Notes: generated from the letters alone by a model not told the origin. Numbered from the stretch's first letter, positions 17,664 to 27,152 are shown. The stretch is DNA of 64,000 nt from an uncultured Prevotella sp. (GCA_946614435.1 CAMOGW010000001.1:124001-188000); one strand, 5' to 3'. Translations and numbers: made by a program.

Positions 17664-19406
17664 GTGCCCCGCATGGAACTGGATTTAGACAATAAAGAGT
17701 GGCAGGATGCCCTCCAAATCGTCAACTTTACCCGCCGCTCGCTTTTCCTCACGGGAAAGGCAGGGACGGGTAAATCTACATTTCTGCGCTACGTGGCCAA
17801 GAACACGAAGAAGAAACACGTGATTCTGGCTCCTACGGGCATTGCTGCCATTAACGCCGGTGGCTCCACGCTCCACAGTTTCTTCCGACTGCCCTTCCAC
17901 CCCCTACTGCCCAACGACCGACAGTATGACCGCAGGCATATACGCGAAACGCTGAAATACACCAACGCCCAACGAAAGCTGCTGCGCGAAGTGGAGCTCA
18001 TCATCATCGACGAGATCTCAATGGTTCGCGCCGACATCATTGACTTCATCGACAAAGTGCTGCGCATCTATACACGCAACTACGAACCGTTTGGCGGCAA
18101 ACAGTTGCTGCTCGTGGGCGACATCTATCAGTTGGAACCCGTGCTGAAGGAGGAAGACCGACAACTGCTGAGCCCTTTCTACCCATCGGCCTATTTCTTT
18201 CATGCAAAGGTGTGGCAGCAGATGCAACTCGTCAGCATAGAGTTGCGCAAGGTCTATCGCCAACGCGACGATTTCTTCATCGGACTGTTGGACCGCATCC
18301 GTCAGAATCAGGTCACGGCAAAGGATCTGCAGAGTCTGAATACGCGCGTGAAGAGAAACGGTGAGGACGATGAAGCAGCCCATGCACAACTGAAAATCAT
18401 TCTTGCTGCCCGACGCGACGTGGTGGACTACACCAACGAACAGCGTCTCGCAGAACTGCCCGGACTGCCCACCGTCTTCTACGGCAACATCAGCGGTGAC
18501 TTTCCCGAATCGTCACTCCCCACCCCAATGGAGCTCCAGGTGAAGCCCGGCGCACAGATTATCTTTATCAAGAACGACAAGGAGAAACGATGGGTGAACG
18601 GCACACTGGGCACCATCATCGAGATAGACGAAGAAGCCGGCATCATCACCATAGCCAACGAGGAAGGAGTGGAGTTCCCCGTAGAGCGCGAAGTGTGGGA
18701 GAACATGCGCTACACGTTCAATGAGAAGGAGCAGAAGATTGAAGAGCAACTTCTTGGCACCTATACACAGTTCCCACTGCGTCTGGCCTGGGCCATCACA
18801 GTACACAAGAGTCAGGGTCTAACCTTTAATCAGGTTGACATCGACTTCACGGGAGGTGTCTTTGCAGGAGGACAGACCTACGTGGCACTGTCACGCTGCA
18901 CTTCACTGCAAGGCATCACGCTCAAGTCTCCCATCCGACAGCAGGACATCTTCGTCCGTTCCGAAGTCATTCAGTTTGCCCGTCGCTATAATGACCAGTC
19001 ACTCATCGACCGGGCCATGCAGGAAGGCAAGGCCGACCGACAGTACCACGATGCCGTCGAGGCATTCAATCGCGGCGACTTCACAGCTTTCCTCGACAAC
19101 TTTTTTCTTGCCATCCACAGCCGCTACGACATAGAGAAGCCCCTGGCCAAGCGCTTCATTCGCAAGAAACTGGAAATCATCAACCAGCAAAAAGCCGAGA
19201 TTGAAAAGCTCAGAAAAGAGAAGACCGAACGCGACAAGACTTTGAAGCGACTGGCAGCCGAATATACGCTGCTGGGCAAAGAGTGCGAACAGGAGCAAAT
19301 GAACGATGCCGCCATCCGAAACTACCAGAAAGCGCTCGAGCTCTATCCTGAGGCCGCAGATGCACGCCGAAGACTCAAAAAATTCACCAAAAACGAAAAA
19401 CAATAA
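17664..19406 (+). CDS. Pif1/RecD2-like superfamily 1 helicase with C-terminal TPR
   Basis: 580 residues; ATG at 17673 is an alternative start. Motif I GKAGTGKSTF (about 32-41), motif II LIIIDEISM, and motifs V/VI AITVHKSQGLTFNQV and YVALSRCTSLQG are all present, typical of the Pif1-like SF1B 5'-3' DNA helicases. From about residue 490 there is a coiled coil (QQKAEIEKLRKEKTERDKTL) and then a TPR-like pair (AIRNYQKALELYPEAADARR). The protein probably unwinds DNA at replication or repair intermediates; the TPR tail suggests a partner protein. Confidence 0.85.
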   Translation: MPRMELDLDNKEWQDALQIVNFTRRSLFLTGKAGTGKSTFLRYVAKNTKKKHVILAPTGIAAINAGGSTLHSFFRLPFHPLLPNDRQYDRRHIRETLKYTNAQRKLLREVELIIIDEISMVRADIIDFIDKVLRIYTRNYEPFGGKQLLLVGDIYQLEPVLKEEDRQLLSPFYPSAYFFHAKVWQQMQLVSIELRKVYRQRDDFFIGLLDRIRQNQVTAKDLQSLNTRVKRNGEDDEAAHAQLKIILAARRDVVDYTNEQRLAELPGLPTVFYGNISGDFPESSLPTPMELQVKPGAQIIFIKNDKEKRWVNGTLGTIIEIDEEAGIITIANEEGVEFPVEREVWENMRYTFNEKEQKIEEQLLGTYTQFPLRLAWAITVHKSQGLTFNQVDIDFTGGVFAGGQTYVALSRCTSLQGITLKSPIRQQDIFVRSEVIQFARRYNDQSLIDRAMQEGKADRQYHDAVEAFNRGDFTAFLDNFFLAIHSRYDIEKPLAKRFIRKKLEIINQQKAEIEKLRKEKTERDKTLKRLAAEYTLLGKECEQEQMNDAAIRNYQKALELYPEAADARRRLKKFTKNEKQ

Positions 19407-19465
19407 GGGCGTTTTGAAATTGTGTGCCCACACATTGATTTTTATCAAAAATTTATCAAAAAAAG

Positions 19466-19497
19466 TTTGCAAGAGTCAAAAGGATTCTATACCTTTG
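19466..19497 (+). promoter_or_regulatory. Bacteroidales-type promoter
   Basis: TTTG at 19466-19469, 20-base spacer, TACCTTTG at 19490-19497. Transcription would start near 19504 and meet a terminator at about 19590, before serS. Confidence 0.7.
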
Positions 19498-19503
19498 CTC
19501 TCG

Positions 19504-19596
19504 TTATCCTGAAAACAATCTTTTTACCTTAAAAGAACTAATACCTATTGAAGATAAAGCGACCGTCTGTGAAGACCGTCGCTTTTGCTTTTTTTC
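19504..19596 (+). ncRNA. candidate 90-nt small RNA or serS leader RNA
   Basis: A short transcribed unit between an exact promoter (19466-19497) and a hairpin with T-tract (19559-19596), containing no reading frame of note. A second promoter follows (19616-19646) for serS itself, so this may be a free small RNA rather than a leader. Confidence 0.35.
19559..19596 (+). terminator. hairpin terminator upstream of serS
   Basis: GCGACCGTC (19559-19567), six-base loop, GACCGTCGC (19574-19582) with one internal mismatch, then TTTTGCTTTTTTT. Confidence 0.65.
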
Positions 19597-19615
19597 CAAA
19601 AACCTTTGCTTTCTT

Positions 19616-19646
19616 TTTGCATTTTGATGGCTTATTTGTACCTTTG
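19616..19646 (+). promoter_or_regulatory. serS promoter
   Basis: TTTG at 19616-19619, 19-base spacer, TACCTTTG at 19639-19646, 41 bases before the serS ATG. Confidence 0.65.
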
Positions 19647-19686
19647 CAACACATTTTGCAAAATATCAGAATTTCTAAATTATATT

Positions 19687-21006
19687 ATGCTTACACTCAA
19701 ACTCATCACTGAAGAGACCGAACGTGTGATTCGCGGTCTCGAGAAGAAACATTTCAAAGGAGCCAAAGAAGCCATCGACAACGTGCTGGCCATCGACAAG
19801 CAGCGTCGCGAGTCTCAGCAGCAACTGGACAAGAACCTGAACGAACTGAAGCAACAGTCAGGACTGATAGGCCGACTCATGAAGGAAGGCAAACGCGAAG
19901 AAGCCGAAGCCATCAAGCAGCAGGTGGCTACGCTCAAGGAGAGTTCAAAACAGCTGGAGGACGAGATGCAGAAGGCTCAGGAGGAGATGAACCGCCTGCT
20001 GTGCCAAATCCCTAATATCCCTTACGATGAAGTGCCCGAAGGTGCTGCCGCTGAGGACAACCACGTGGTGAAGTCGAATCTGAAGGAATGCACCGACAGC
20101 GACACCGTAGGCAACTGGAGCGTGAACCCCAAGCTGGGCATCGACAATCCCCTGCCCCACTGGGAACTGGCAAAGAAATACAACCTCATTGATTTCGATC
20201 TGGGCGTGAAGATCACAGGTGCCGGATTCCCCGTCTATATCGGTAAGGGAGCCCGCCTGCAGCGCGCACTCATCAACTTCTTCCTCGACGAGGCCCGCGC
20301 TTCGGGCTATACTGAAATCATGCCTCCCACTGTGGTCAATGCTGCTTCGGGCTACGGCACAGGTCAGCTGCCCGACAAAGAGGGACAGATGTATCACTGC
20401 GAGGTTGACGACTTCTACCTCATCCCCACAGCCGAGGTGCCTGTCACCAATATCTATCGCGACGTGATTCTCGACGAGAAAGACCTGCCCATCAAGAACT
20501 GCGCCTACACGGAGTGCTTCCGCCGCGAAGCAGGCTCCTACGGAAAGGATGTGCGCGGTCTGAATCGTCTGCATGAGTTCTCGAAGATTGAGATTGTGCG
20601 CATCGATAAGCCTGAACACTCAAAGGAGAGCCATAAGGAGATGCTGGCACACGTTGAGGGACTGCTGAAGAAACTGGAGCTGCCCTATCGCATCCTGCTG
20701 CTCTGCGGCGGTGACCAAAGCTTCACCAGCTCCATCTGCTACGACTTCGAAGTCTATTCGGAAGCTCAGGGCCGCTGGCTCGAAGTGTCGTCGGTGAGCA
20801 ACTTCGACACCTACCAAGCCAATCGTCTGAAGTGCCGCTACCGCCGTTCCGACACAAAGAAGACCGAGCTCTGCCACACGCTCAACGGATCGGCTCTCGC
20901 CCTGCCCCGAATTGTGGCCGCCCTGCTGGAGAACAACCAGACTGCCGAGGGCATACGCATCCCGAAGGCACTGGTTCCCTACACGGGCTTCGAGATTATC
21001 GACTAA
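19687..21006 (+). CDS. serS: seryl-tRNA synthetase
   Basis: 439 residues from ATG at 19687; the frame opens earlier (TTG 19585), but that part overlaps the promoter and terminator. Class II synthetase that charges tRNA-Ser. The N-terminal long antiparallel coiled coil (about 30-100, rich in Lys, Glu and Gln) binds the tRNA. The catalytic core has TAEVPVTNIYRD, FRREAGSYGKDVRGLNRLHEF (motif 2, about 270-300) and, near the end, LNGSALALPRIVAALLENNQ (motif 3). It precedes the NfnAB-like gene by 36 bases. Confidence 0.97.
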   Translation: MLTLKLITEETERVIRGLEKKHFKGAKEAIDNVLAIDKQRRESQQQLDKNLNELKQQSGLIGRLMKEGKREEAEAIKQQVATLKESSKQLEDEMQKAQEEMNRLLCQIPNIPYDEVPEGAAAEDNHVVKSNLKECTDSDTVGNWSVNPKLGIDNPLPHWELAKKYNLIDFDLGVKITGAGFPVYIGKGARLQRALINFFLDEARASGYTEIMPPTVVNAASGYGTGQLPDKEGQMYHCEVDDFYLIPTAEVPVTNIYRDVILDEKDLPIKNCAYTECFRREAGSYGKDVRGLNRLHEFSKIEIVRIDKPEHSKESHKEMLAHVEGLLKKLELPYRILLLCGGDQSFTSSICYDFEVYSEAQGRWLEVSSVSNFDTYQANRLKCRYRRSDTKKTELCHTLNGSALALPRIVAALLENNQTAEGIRIPKALVPYTGFEIID

Positions 21007-21042
21007 ACAAATACAATACAAAACTATAACTAAACAAAGAAG

Positions 21043-23394
21043 ATGAATAAGATTGTCAGAAAAGAACAGTTCTCCGAGAAGGTCTTCCTCTTTGAGATCG
21101 AGGCTCCGCTGATTGCGATGAGTCGCAAGGCAGGCAACTTCGTCATCGTGCGTGTTGACAAGAAGGGTGAGCGCATGCCGCTTACCATTGCCGGAGCCAA
21201 TACCGACAAAGGCACCATCACGCTGGTGGTGCAGATGGTGGGCCTCAGTTCTAAGAAGCTCTGCGCCCTGAACGAAGGCGACTACATTGCCGATGTGGTA
21301 GGCCCGCTGGGCAATCCCACTCACATCGAGAAGTTCGGCACTGTGGTCTGTGCAGGCGGCGGTCTGGGCGTTGCCCCCATGCTGCCCATCATTCAGGCAT
21401 TGGAGGCTGCCGGGAATCGCGTACTCTCAGTGATGGCCGGACGCTCGAAGGATCTTATTATATTAGAAGATAAGGTACGCGAGAGTTCCGACGAGGTCAT
21501 CATCATGACCGACGACGGCTCGTATGGCGAGAAGGGCGTGGTGACCGTAGGCATTGAGAAGTTCATCGAACAGGAGCATGTCGATAAAGTGTTTGCCATC
21601 GGTCCTCCCATCATGATGAAGTTCTCGAACCTTACTGCACAGAAGCACAACATTCCCTGCGAGGTGTCACTGAATACGATCATGGTTGATGGCACAGGCA
21701 TGTGCGGTGCCTGCCGACTCACCATCGGTGGCAAGACGAAGTTCGTCTGCATTGACGGCCCTGAGTTCGACGGTGCACTCGTCGATTGGGATGAGATGTT
21801 CAAGCGCATGGGTACCTTCAAGCGTGCCGAACAGGACGAGCTGGAGCATTTTGAGGAGCATCTGTCCTCAGAGAGCTCCGAAAACTCCAAGCTCTCTGAG
21901 CCCTCCGAGCCCTCCACTCCCTCCGAAAGCTCAGCCCCCCTCTCTACTCTCACCGACCGCGATGCCGACTGGCGCAAGGAGCTCCGCGCCTCGATGAAGC
22001 CCAAGGAGCGCACACAGATAAAGCGCGTGGTGATGCCCGAGCTCGACCCCGTCTATCGTGCCACCACTCGCACCGAGGAAGTGAACATCGGCCTCACGAA
22101 GGAAATGGCTATGACCGAGGCCAAGCGCTGTCTGGACTGTGCAAAGCCCAGCTGCGTTGAAGGGTGTCCCGTGAATATCAACATCCCGTCGTTCATTAAG
22201 AACATTGAGCGCGGCGACTTCCTCTCGGCAGCCAAGGTGCTCAAGCAGACCTCTGCCCTACCCGCTGTCTGCGGTCGTGTGTGCCCACAGGAGAAACAAT
22301 GTGAGAGCAAATGTATTCACCTGAAGATGAATGAGCCCGCAGTAGCCATTGGCTATCTGGAGCGCTTCGCAGCCGACTATGAGCGCGAGAGCGGCAATAT
22401 TGCGCTGCCCGAGATTGCTCCCTCCAACGGCATCAAGGTAGCTGTCGTGGGTTCCGGCCCTGCCGGCCTGTCGTTTGCAGGCGACATGGTGAAGAAAGGC
22501 TACGACGTCTATGTGTTTGAGGCACTCCACGAGATTGGAGGCGTGCTGAAGTACGGTATTCCCGAATTCCGACTGCCCAACAAGATTGTTGACGTAGAGA
22601 TTGAAAATCTGGCCAAGATGGGAGTCCACTTCCAGACCGACGTCATCGTGGGAAAGACCATCTCAGTGGAGCAGCTGGAGAAGCAAGGCTTCAAAGGCAT
22701 CTTTGTAGGCTCTGGTGCCGGTCTGCCCAACTTCATGAACATTCCCGGTGAGAACAGCATCAACATCATGTCGTCGAATGAGTATCTGACTCGCGTGAAC
22801 CTCATGGATGCCGCCAACCCGACAACGGACACTCCCATCAACCCGGCTAAGAGCGTGCTCGTAGTGGGTGGTGGCAACACAGCGATGGACTCTTGCCGCA
22901 CGGCAAAACGCCTCGGTGCCGATGTCACGCTGGTCTATCGCCGCTCCGAGGTGGAGATGCCAGCCCGTCTGGAGGAGGTGAAGCACGCCAAGGAAGAGGG
23001 CATCCGTTTCCTCACGCTCCACAACCCCATCAAGTATATTGCCGACGAGCAGGGAGCAGTGAAGCAGGCCGTGCTGCAGGTGATGGAGCTGGGCGAGCCC
23101 GATGCCTCGGGCCGTCGTTCACCCGTGCCTGTTGAAGGCAAGACTGTCACGCTCGATGTCGATCAGGTAATCGTGGCTGTAGGCGTGAGTCCCAACCCCC
23201 TCGTTCCGAAGTCAATCGAAGGTCTCGAACTAGGACGAAAGAACACCATCATGGTCAACGAGGGCATGCAGTCGTCGCGTAGCGAGATTTTTGCAGGCGG
23301 CGACATCGTGCGTGGTGGTGCTACGGTCATTCTTGCTATGGGCGACGGTCGCCGTGCCGCTCAGCACATGGACGAACATTTGCAGAAGCAGTAG
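21043..23394 (+). CDS. fused NfnA/NfnB-like ferredoxin:NADP oxidoreductase / GltD-like flavoprotein
   Basis: 783 residues. Residues 1 to about 275 are like the FAD/NAD-binding subunit of dihydroorotate dehydrogenase B or NfnA, with a [2Fe-2S] ligand set GTGMCGACRL and, later, FVCIDG. A Ser/Glu/Pro-rich linker (about 280-310) joins this to a glutamate-synthase small-subunit-like half. That half has CLDCAKPSCVEGCP and CGRVCPQEKQCESKC iron-sulfur ligands, a first dinucleotide fold at VAVVGSGPAGLSFAGD, and a second at VLVVGGGNTAMD. In separate-subunit organisms this pair performs electron bifurcation between NADH, NADPH and ferredoxin. The fused form is usual in Bacteroidales. The exact physiological reaction is inferred. 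Confidence 0.85.
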   Translation: MNKIVRKEQFSEKVFLFEIEAPLIAMSRKAGNFVIVRVDKKGERMPLTIAGANTDKGTITLVVQMVGLSSKKLCALNEGDYIADVVGPLGNPTHIEKFGTVVCAGGGLGVAPMLPIIQALEAAGNRVLSVMAGRSKDLIILEDKVRESSDEVIIMTDDGSYGEKGVVTVGIEKFIEQEHVDKVFAIGPPIMMKFSNLTAQKHNIPCEVSLNTIMVDGTGMCGACRLTIGGKTKFVCIDGPEFDGALVDWDEMFKRMGTFKRAEQDELEHFEEHLSSESSENSKLSEPSEPSTPSESSAPLSTLTDRDADWRKELRASMKPKERTQIKRVVMPELDPVYRATTRTEEVNIGLTKEMAMTEAKRCLDCAKPSCVEGCPVNINIPSFIKNIERGDFLSAAKVLKQTSALPAVCGRVCPQEKQCESKCIHLKMNEPAVAIGYLERFAADYERESGNIALPEIAPSNGIKVAVVGSGPAGLSFAGDMVKKGYDVYVFEALHEIGGVLKYGIPEFRLPNKIVDVEIENLAKMGVHFQTDVIVGKTISVEQLEKQGFKGIFVGSGAGLPNFMNIPGENSINIMSSNEYLTRVNLMDAANPTTDTPINPAKSVLVVGGGNTAMDSCRTAKRLGADVTLVYRRSEVEMPARLEEVKHAKEEGIRFLTLHNPIKYIADEQGAVKQAVLQVMELGEPDASGRRSPVPVEGKTVTLDVDQVIVAVGVSPNPLVPKSIEGLELGRKNTIMVNEGMQSSRSEIFAGGDIVRGGATVILAMGDGRRAAQHMDEHLQKQ

Positions 23395-23438
23395 CCTCAA
23401 TCTCACGGAGCACTGCGCTATAGACATAAGTTTGCAAG

Positions 23439-23540
23439 ACATCTGCTCCATCTGCTCCCTATCTGCATCTCACTGAATATCAAACAGATACCGAGGTGAC
23501 AGACGGGAAGCAGATGTTTTTTATCTGCTCCTCATCTGTT
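23439..23540. repeat. GAGCAGAT inverted-repeat element (copy B)
   Basis: ACATCTGCTCCATCTGCTCC at 23439-23458, with GGAAGCAGATGT at 23506-23517 and a further ATCTGCTCCTCATCTG just after. It is related to 9243-9333, with the same GTTTGCAA lead-in. The rest of the spacer is filled by the adjoining 22-bp array. Confidence 0.6.
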
Positions 23541-23732
23541 TAGGAAAAATCATTTCACCATTTAGGCTAGATGGCCATGCGATTTAGGATAGATCATCGC
23601 TACGATTTAGGCCAAATCACGTCATGATTCAGGATACAACACATTGCGGTTTAGGATAAACCACATGACGGTTTATATCTAAATCGCGTTATGACTCTGG
23701 ATAGCTCGCGCTACGATTTAGGACAAATCGCG
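23539..23732. repeat. 22-bp-period degenerate tandem array (copy B)
   Basis: Nine units of 22-23 bases starting at 23539, 23561, 23583, 23606, 23628, 23650, 23672, 23695 and 23717 (last partial). The consensus is TTTAGGATAAATC, then variable bases, then CATGA or TACGA. It is the reverse-strand equivalent of the 9037-9168 array. It ends just before the promoter of the DMT gene. It is not a CRISPR: the units are contiguous and there are no constant repeats alternating with spacers. Confidence 0.7.
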
Positions 23733-23781
23733 TTCAGCAAAAATATTGGAAAAGAGCCTTGGCTATATGAAAACTTTGTAC

Positions 23782-23789
23782 TACCTTTG
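23782..23789 (+). promoter_or_regulatory. -7 promoter element of the DMT / TtcA-like pair
   Basis: TACCTTTG at 23782-23789, 40 bases before the ATG at 23829, which also argues against the longer upstream reading frame as the true gene start. Confidence 0.55.
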
Positions 23790-23828
23790 CGCACCGATAA
23801 TCAAGGTCGTCTTTTTTTATTCAAGACT

Positions 23829-24197
23829 ATGAACGGACTCTATACCATCATTCTGCTCATCATGAGCAACATCTTCATGACACTGGCCTGGTACGGGCAT
23901 CTGAAACTGTCGGAATCGGGCATTAGCAACAACTGGCCGCTCTTCGGAGTGATTGCATTCTCCTGGGGCATTGCCTTTCTGGAATATTGCTGTCAGGTGC
24001 CGGCCAACCGTCTGGGCTTTATTGAAAACGGCGGACCTTTCAACCTGATACAGTTAAAGGTGATTCAAGAGTGCATCTCACTGGCAGTCTTTTGCATCAT
24101 TGCGAATATCATGTTTCAGGGTACACATCTGCACTGGAACCATATCCTGGCCTTCCTGCTCATCATCTGTGCCGTCTATCTGGTGTTCATGAAGTGA
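23829..24197 (+). CDS. DUF486 / DMT-superfamily small membrane protein
   Basis: 122 residues from ATG 23829. Four membrane segments are visible: LYTIILLIMSNIFMTLAWYG, NWPLFGVIAFSWGIAFLEY, a segment around AVFCIIANIM, and ILAFLLIICAVYLVFM. The motif SNIFMTLAWYGHLK is characteristic of the DUF486 family, short relatives of drug/metabolite transporters. The transported compound is unknown. The stop codon overlaps the next ATG by one base (TGATG), so the TtcA-like gene is co-translated. An earlier open frame from 23691 runs across a promoter and repeats and is not used. Confidence 0.8.
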   Translation: MNGLYTIILLIMSNIFMTLAWYGHLKLSESGISNNWPLFGVIAFSWGIAFLEYCCQVPANRLGFIENGGPFNLIQLKVIQECISLAVFCIIANIMFQGTHLHWNHILAFLLIICAVYLVFMK

Positions 24198-24982
24198 TGA
24201 CTACGGGCACCCTTTCTCCCACTGCCGAACAGGAGCTGGCCGCTCTCGACCACAAGCTGCGCAAGCTGTTTGTGAAAGCCTTTGCCACCTACCATCTGCT
24301 GGCCGACGGCGATCACGTGCTCGTAGGTCTGTCAGGGGGCAAGGACTCGCTCTTCCTGCTCGAGATGCTGGGACGACAGATGCGCATTCATCACCCTCAC
24401 TTTCGCGTAGAGGCACTCCACGTGCGCATGAAGAACATCAGCTATGAGTCCTCGACCGACTATCTGGAACGCTTCTGCCGACAGCTCGACATTCCGCTGC
24501 ACATCCGTATCACGAGCTTCGACGTGAACGATGCCGAGCATTCTTCAGGTCGCGATTTGCGTCGCCAGAAGTCTCCCTGTTTCCTATGCTCTTGGAACCG
24601 AAGGAAGCAGTTATTCAACCTGGCACAGGAACTGGGATGCAACAAGATTGCACTGGGGCATCATCAAGACGACATGATCCATACAGCTCTCATGAACCTC
24701 ACGTTCCAGGGGCGCTTCGGCACCATGCCCGCCCTGCTCAAGATGAAGAAGATGCCCTTGGCCATCATCCGCCCGCTCTGCATGATGGAGGAGCGCGACA
24801 TTGCCCGCTATGCCGAGCTAAGCGGCTATGAGAAACAGCTGAAGAGATGTCCTTACGAGCACGACAGCCATCGCACAGACATTCATGAGCTCTTCGCACT
24901 CGCCGAGCGCATGAATCCCGATGCACGACACTCCATCTGGAATGCGCTCAACACAGCCGGAAAACTGGTCGAAGACTATTAA
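24197..24982 (+). CDS. TtcA-like PP-loop ATPase (tRNA thiolation)
   Basis: 261 residues. The PP-loop GLSGGKDSLFLLEML (about 49-63) binds ATP and activates a tRNA carbonyl by adenylation. CFLCSWNRRKQLFNLAQELG and ALGHHQDDMIHTALMN follow, matching TtcA-type enzymes that make 2-thiocytidine using an iron-sulfur cluster. The first CxxC is present. The second cysteine region has only one clear Cys (RCPYEHD), so cluster binding may differ from E. coli TtcA. It starts inside the stop of the DMT gene. Confidence 0.8.
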   Translation: MTTGTLSPTAEQELAALDHKLRKLFVKAFATYHLLADGDHVLVGLSGGKDSLFLLEMLGRQMRIHHPHFRVEALHVRMKNISYESSTDYLERFCRQLDIPLHIRITSFDVNDAEHSSGRDLRRQKSPCFLCSWNRRKQLFNLAQELGCNKIALGHHQDDMIHTALMNLTFQGRFGTMPALLKMKKMPLAIIRPLCMMEERDIARYAELSGYEKQLKRCPYEHDSHRTDIHELFALAERMNPDARHSIWNALNTAGKLVEDY

Positions 24983-25031
24983 AAACACTTAATTATTTAC
25001 AGCTCTTTCCCGCTTATTTCAAAGAAATGAA

Positions 25032-25039
25032 TATCTTTG
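25032..25039 (+). promoter_or_regulatory. -7 promoter element of the PD40 gene
   Basis: TATCTTTG at 25032-25039, 32 bases before the ATG at 25071. Confidence 0.5.
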
Positions 25040-25070
25040 TAAATTATTAAAACAGAAAAAGAGCTTTCCT

Positions 25071-26222
25071 ATGAAACGAAAACTGATATTCTTGATTTGC
25101 CTGCTGCTCGCCATGCCTTTTGCTACAGCTGATGCACAGCGCAACAAACGCAACACGAAGAAGAAGGCGAAAATGGCCCTTCAGGACGAGAACCCCAAGT
25201 TCACTGCCATGCTCGAATCGCTGGCCAAGGTCACCATCATCGACAGCACTGTAGTTGACAGTGCGAAGTTCCTTAACGACATCTACACCAACCGTGAGGA
25301 GGGGCGCCTCACAACCTATCAGGAGTTCTTCAAGCAAGAGGGCAATGGCATCGTATATGTGAACGAGCTTGGCAACCGATGCATCTACTCTAAAGTAGAT
25401 GAACAGACAGGAAGCAGACTCTTGTATCAGAGCGACTTGCTGGCTGACGGATGGACTGAGGGCGAACCGCTTGAGGGAAGCGACGGCAACTTTGGACTCT
25501 ATGACTTCGACTGCCCCTATCTGATGCCCGACGGCATGACGCTCTACTTCTGCGCACGTGGTTCAGACGGTTTGGGCGGCTACGACATCTACCGCACTCG
25601 TCTGGACAGCAAGACAGGAAAGTTCCTGCGTCCGGAAAGCCTCGGACTGCCATTCAACTCAGAGCGCGACGACTATATGTATGTGACTGACGAGCAAAAT
25701 CAGCTGGCCTATTTCGTGAGCAACCGCCGTCAGCCAAATGGCAAGACTTGCGTCTATACATTTATCCCCTTTGAGTCACGCACCATTGTGACAGCCGACG
25801 AGGAAAAGCAACGTTCGCTGGCACGCATCGACCGCATTGCCGACTCATGGGGCGACCGCACCGAGCTCGATGCCGCCCAACAGCGCAAACGCGCTGCCGT
25901 AGAAAAGGCTCACGCTCAACGGGCACGTGAGAGCAAGCCCGATTTCCAACTCGTCATCAACGACGAGACCACCTACACCAACATGGGCGACTTCCGCGCA
26001 GCATCAAGCCGCACCCAAGCCAAGGAACTGCAAGAAGTGAAAAAGAAACTCGCCACACTCGAGCAGGCACTCGCCAAGAAGCGCAATTACTACAGCAGCG
26101 CCTCAAGTCTGGAGCGCCGTGATTTGCAACAGGAAATCTTGAAAGACGAGCAACAGGTAACTGCTTACTACAAGAAGATTCATGCTATCGAAAAGAACAT
26201 ACGTAACGCAGAAAACAAATAA
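25071..26222 (+). CDS. secreted PD40 / WD40-like beta-propeller protein
   Basis: 383 residues with a signal peptide (KRKLIFLICLLLAMPFATADAQ). The middle third has TolB/PD40-like blade signatures, such as CPYLMPDGMTLYFCARGSDGLGGYDIYR, and the last 120 residues are a long charged helix or coiled coil. Periplasmic. Similar Bacteroidota proteins bind envelope components; the ligand here is unknown. It is followed by a nucleoside phosphorylase eight bases after its stop, suggesting co-transcription. Confidence 0.75.
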   Translation: MKRKLIFLICLLLAMPFATADAQRNKRNTKKKAKMALQDENPKFTAMLESLAKVTIIDSTVVDSAKFLNDIYTNREEGRLTTYQEFFKQEGNGIVYVNELGNRCIYSKVDEQTGSRLLYQSDLLADGWTEGEPLEGSDGNFGLYDFDCPYLMPDGMTLYFCARGSDGLGGYDIYRTRLDSKTGKFLRPESLGLPFNSERDDYMYVTDEQNQLAYFVSNRRQPNGKTCVYTFIPFESRTIVTADEEKQRSLARIDRIADSWGDRTELDAAQQRKRAAVEKAHAQRARESKPDFQLVINDETTYTNMGDFRAASSRTQAKELQEVKKKLATLEQALAKKRNYYSSASSLERRDLQQEILKDEQQVTAYYKKIHAIEKNIRNAENK

Positions 26223-26229
26223 TAATACT

Positions 26230-27105
26230 ATGGAAAAAAAGACCTTTGCACCTTCAGAACTGATCATCAATGAAGACGGTTCATGCTTTCACCTGCATCT
26301 GCGCCCCGAACAATTGGCCGACCGCGTCATTCTCGTGGGCGATCCTGCCAGAGTAAACACTGTGGCCAGCCACTTCGATACCAAGGAATGCGAGGTGAGC
26401 AGCCGCGAGTTCCACACCATCACCGGCACCTATAAAGGCAAGCGCATCACCTGCCAGAGTCACGGCATCGGATGCGACAACATCGACATCGTGGCAAATG
26501 AGCTCGATACGCTGGCCAATATTGACTATACCACTCGCACTGAGCGCGACGAGCATCGCACGCTCACGATGGTGCGCATCGGTACATGCGGCGGTCTGCA
26601 GCCGTTCACTCCCACAGGGTGCTTCGTGGCTTCGGTCAAGAGCATCGGCTTCGACGGACTTCTCAACTACTATGCCGGACGCAACAATGTGTGCGACCTC
26701 AAGATGGAAGAAGCCTTCAGGCAGCACATGAATTGGGACCCCATCAAAGGTGCCCCCTACGTCAGCATAGCCGATAAGGACCTCATCGAGCAGATTGCAC
26801 AGCACGACATGGTGCGTGGCTACACCATCGCTTGCGGCGGCTTCTACGGACCACAGGGCCGTGAACTGCGCGCCCCCATCGCCGATCCGCAGCAGAACGA
26901 GAAGATTGAGTCATTCGAGTACGACGGAATGCGCATCTGCAATTTCGAGATGGAGTCGTCAGCACTTGCTGGCCTCGCCTCTCTCCTCGGCCATCGCGCC
27001 ATGACCTGCTGCATGGTCATAGCCAATCGCTATGCCAAGGAGATGAACACGGAATACAAGAACTCCATCGACGCCCTCATCGAGAAAGTCCTCAACCGCA
27101 TCTAA
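26230..27105 (+). CDS. nucleoside phosphorylase (uridine-phosphorylase-like)
   Basis: 291 residues from ATG 26230; the frame extends upstream into the PD40 gene but without typical sequence. ILVGDPARV (about 36-44), CQSHGIGCDNIDIVANEL and MVRIGTCGGLQ are the phosphate- and nucleoside-binding motifs of the PNP/UDP family, and CNFEMESSALAGLASLLGHRA carries the usual substrate-binding methionine-glutamate. It splits a nucleoside with phosphate in the salvage pathway. Uridine is the likeliest substrate, but purine use cannot be excluded. Confidence 0.85.
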   Translation: MEKKTFAPSELIINEDGSCFHLHLRPEQLADRVILVGDPARVNTVASHFDTKECEVSSREFHTITGTYKGKRITCQSHGIGCDNIDIVANELDTLANIDYTTRTERDEHRTLTMVRIGTCGGLQPFTPTGCFVASVKSIGFDGLLNYYAGRNNVCDLKMEEAFRQHMNWDPIKGAPYVSIADKDLIEQIAQHDMVRGYTIACGGFYGPQGRELRAPIADPQQNEKIESFEYDGMRICNFEMESSALAGLASLLGHRAMTCCMVIANRYAKEMNTEYKNSIDALIEKVLNRI

Positions 27106-27152
27106 AGTCCCGCATGTTACTGTGCCTCAGCAACTTTCAAAAATAAAAAGAA

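Noticed and set aside
19945..20619. 224-codon antisense frame inside serS
   Set aside because: Mirror of a well-supported synthetase gene; no promoter and no family resemblance.
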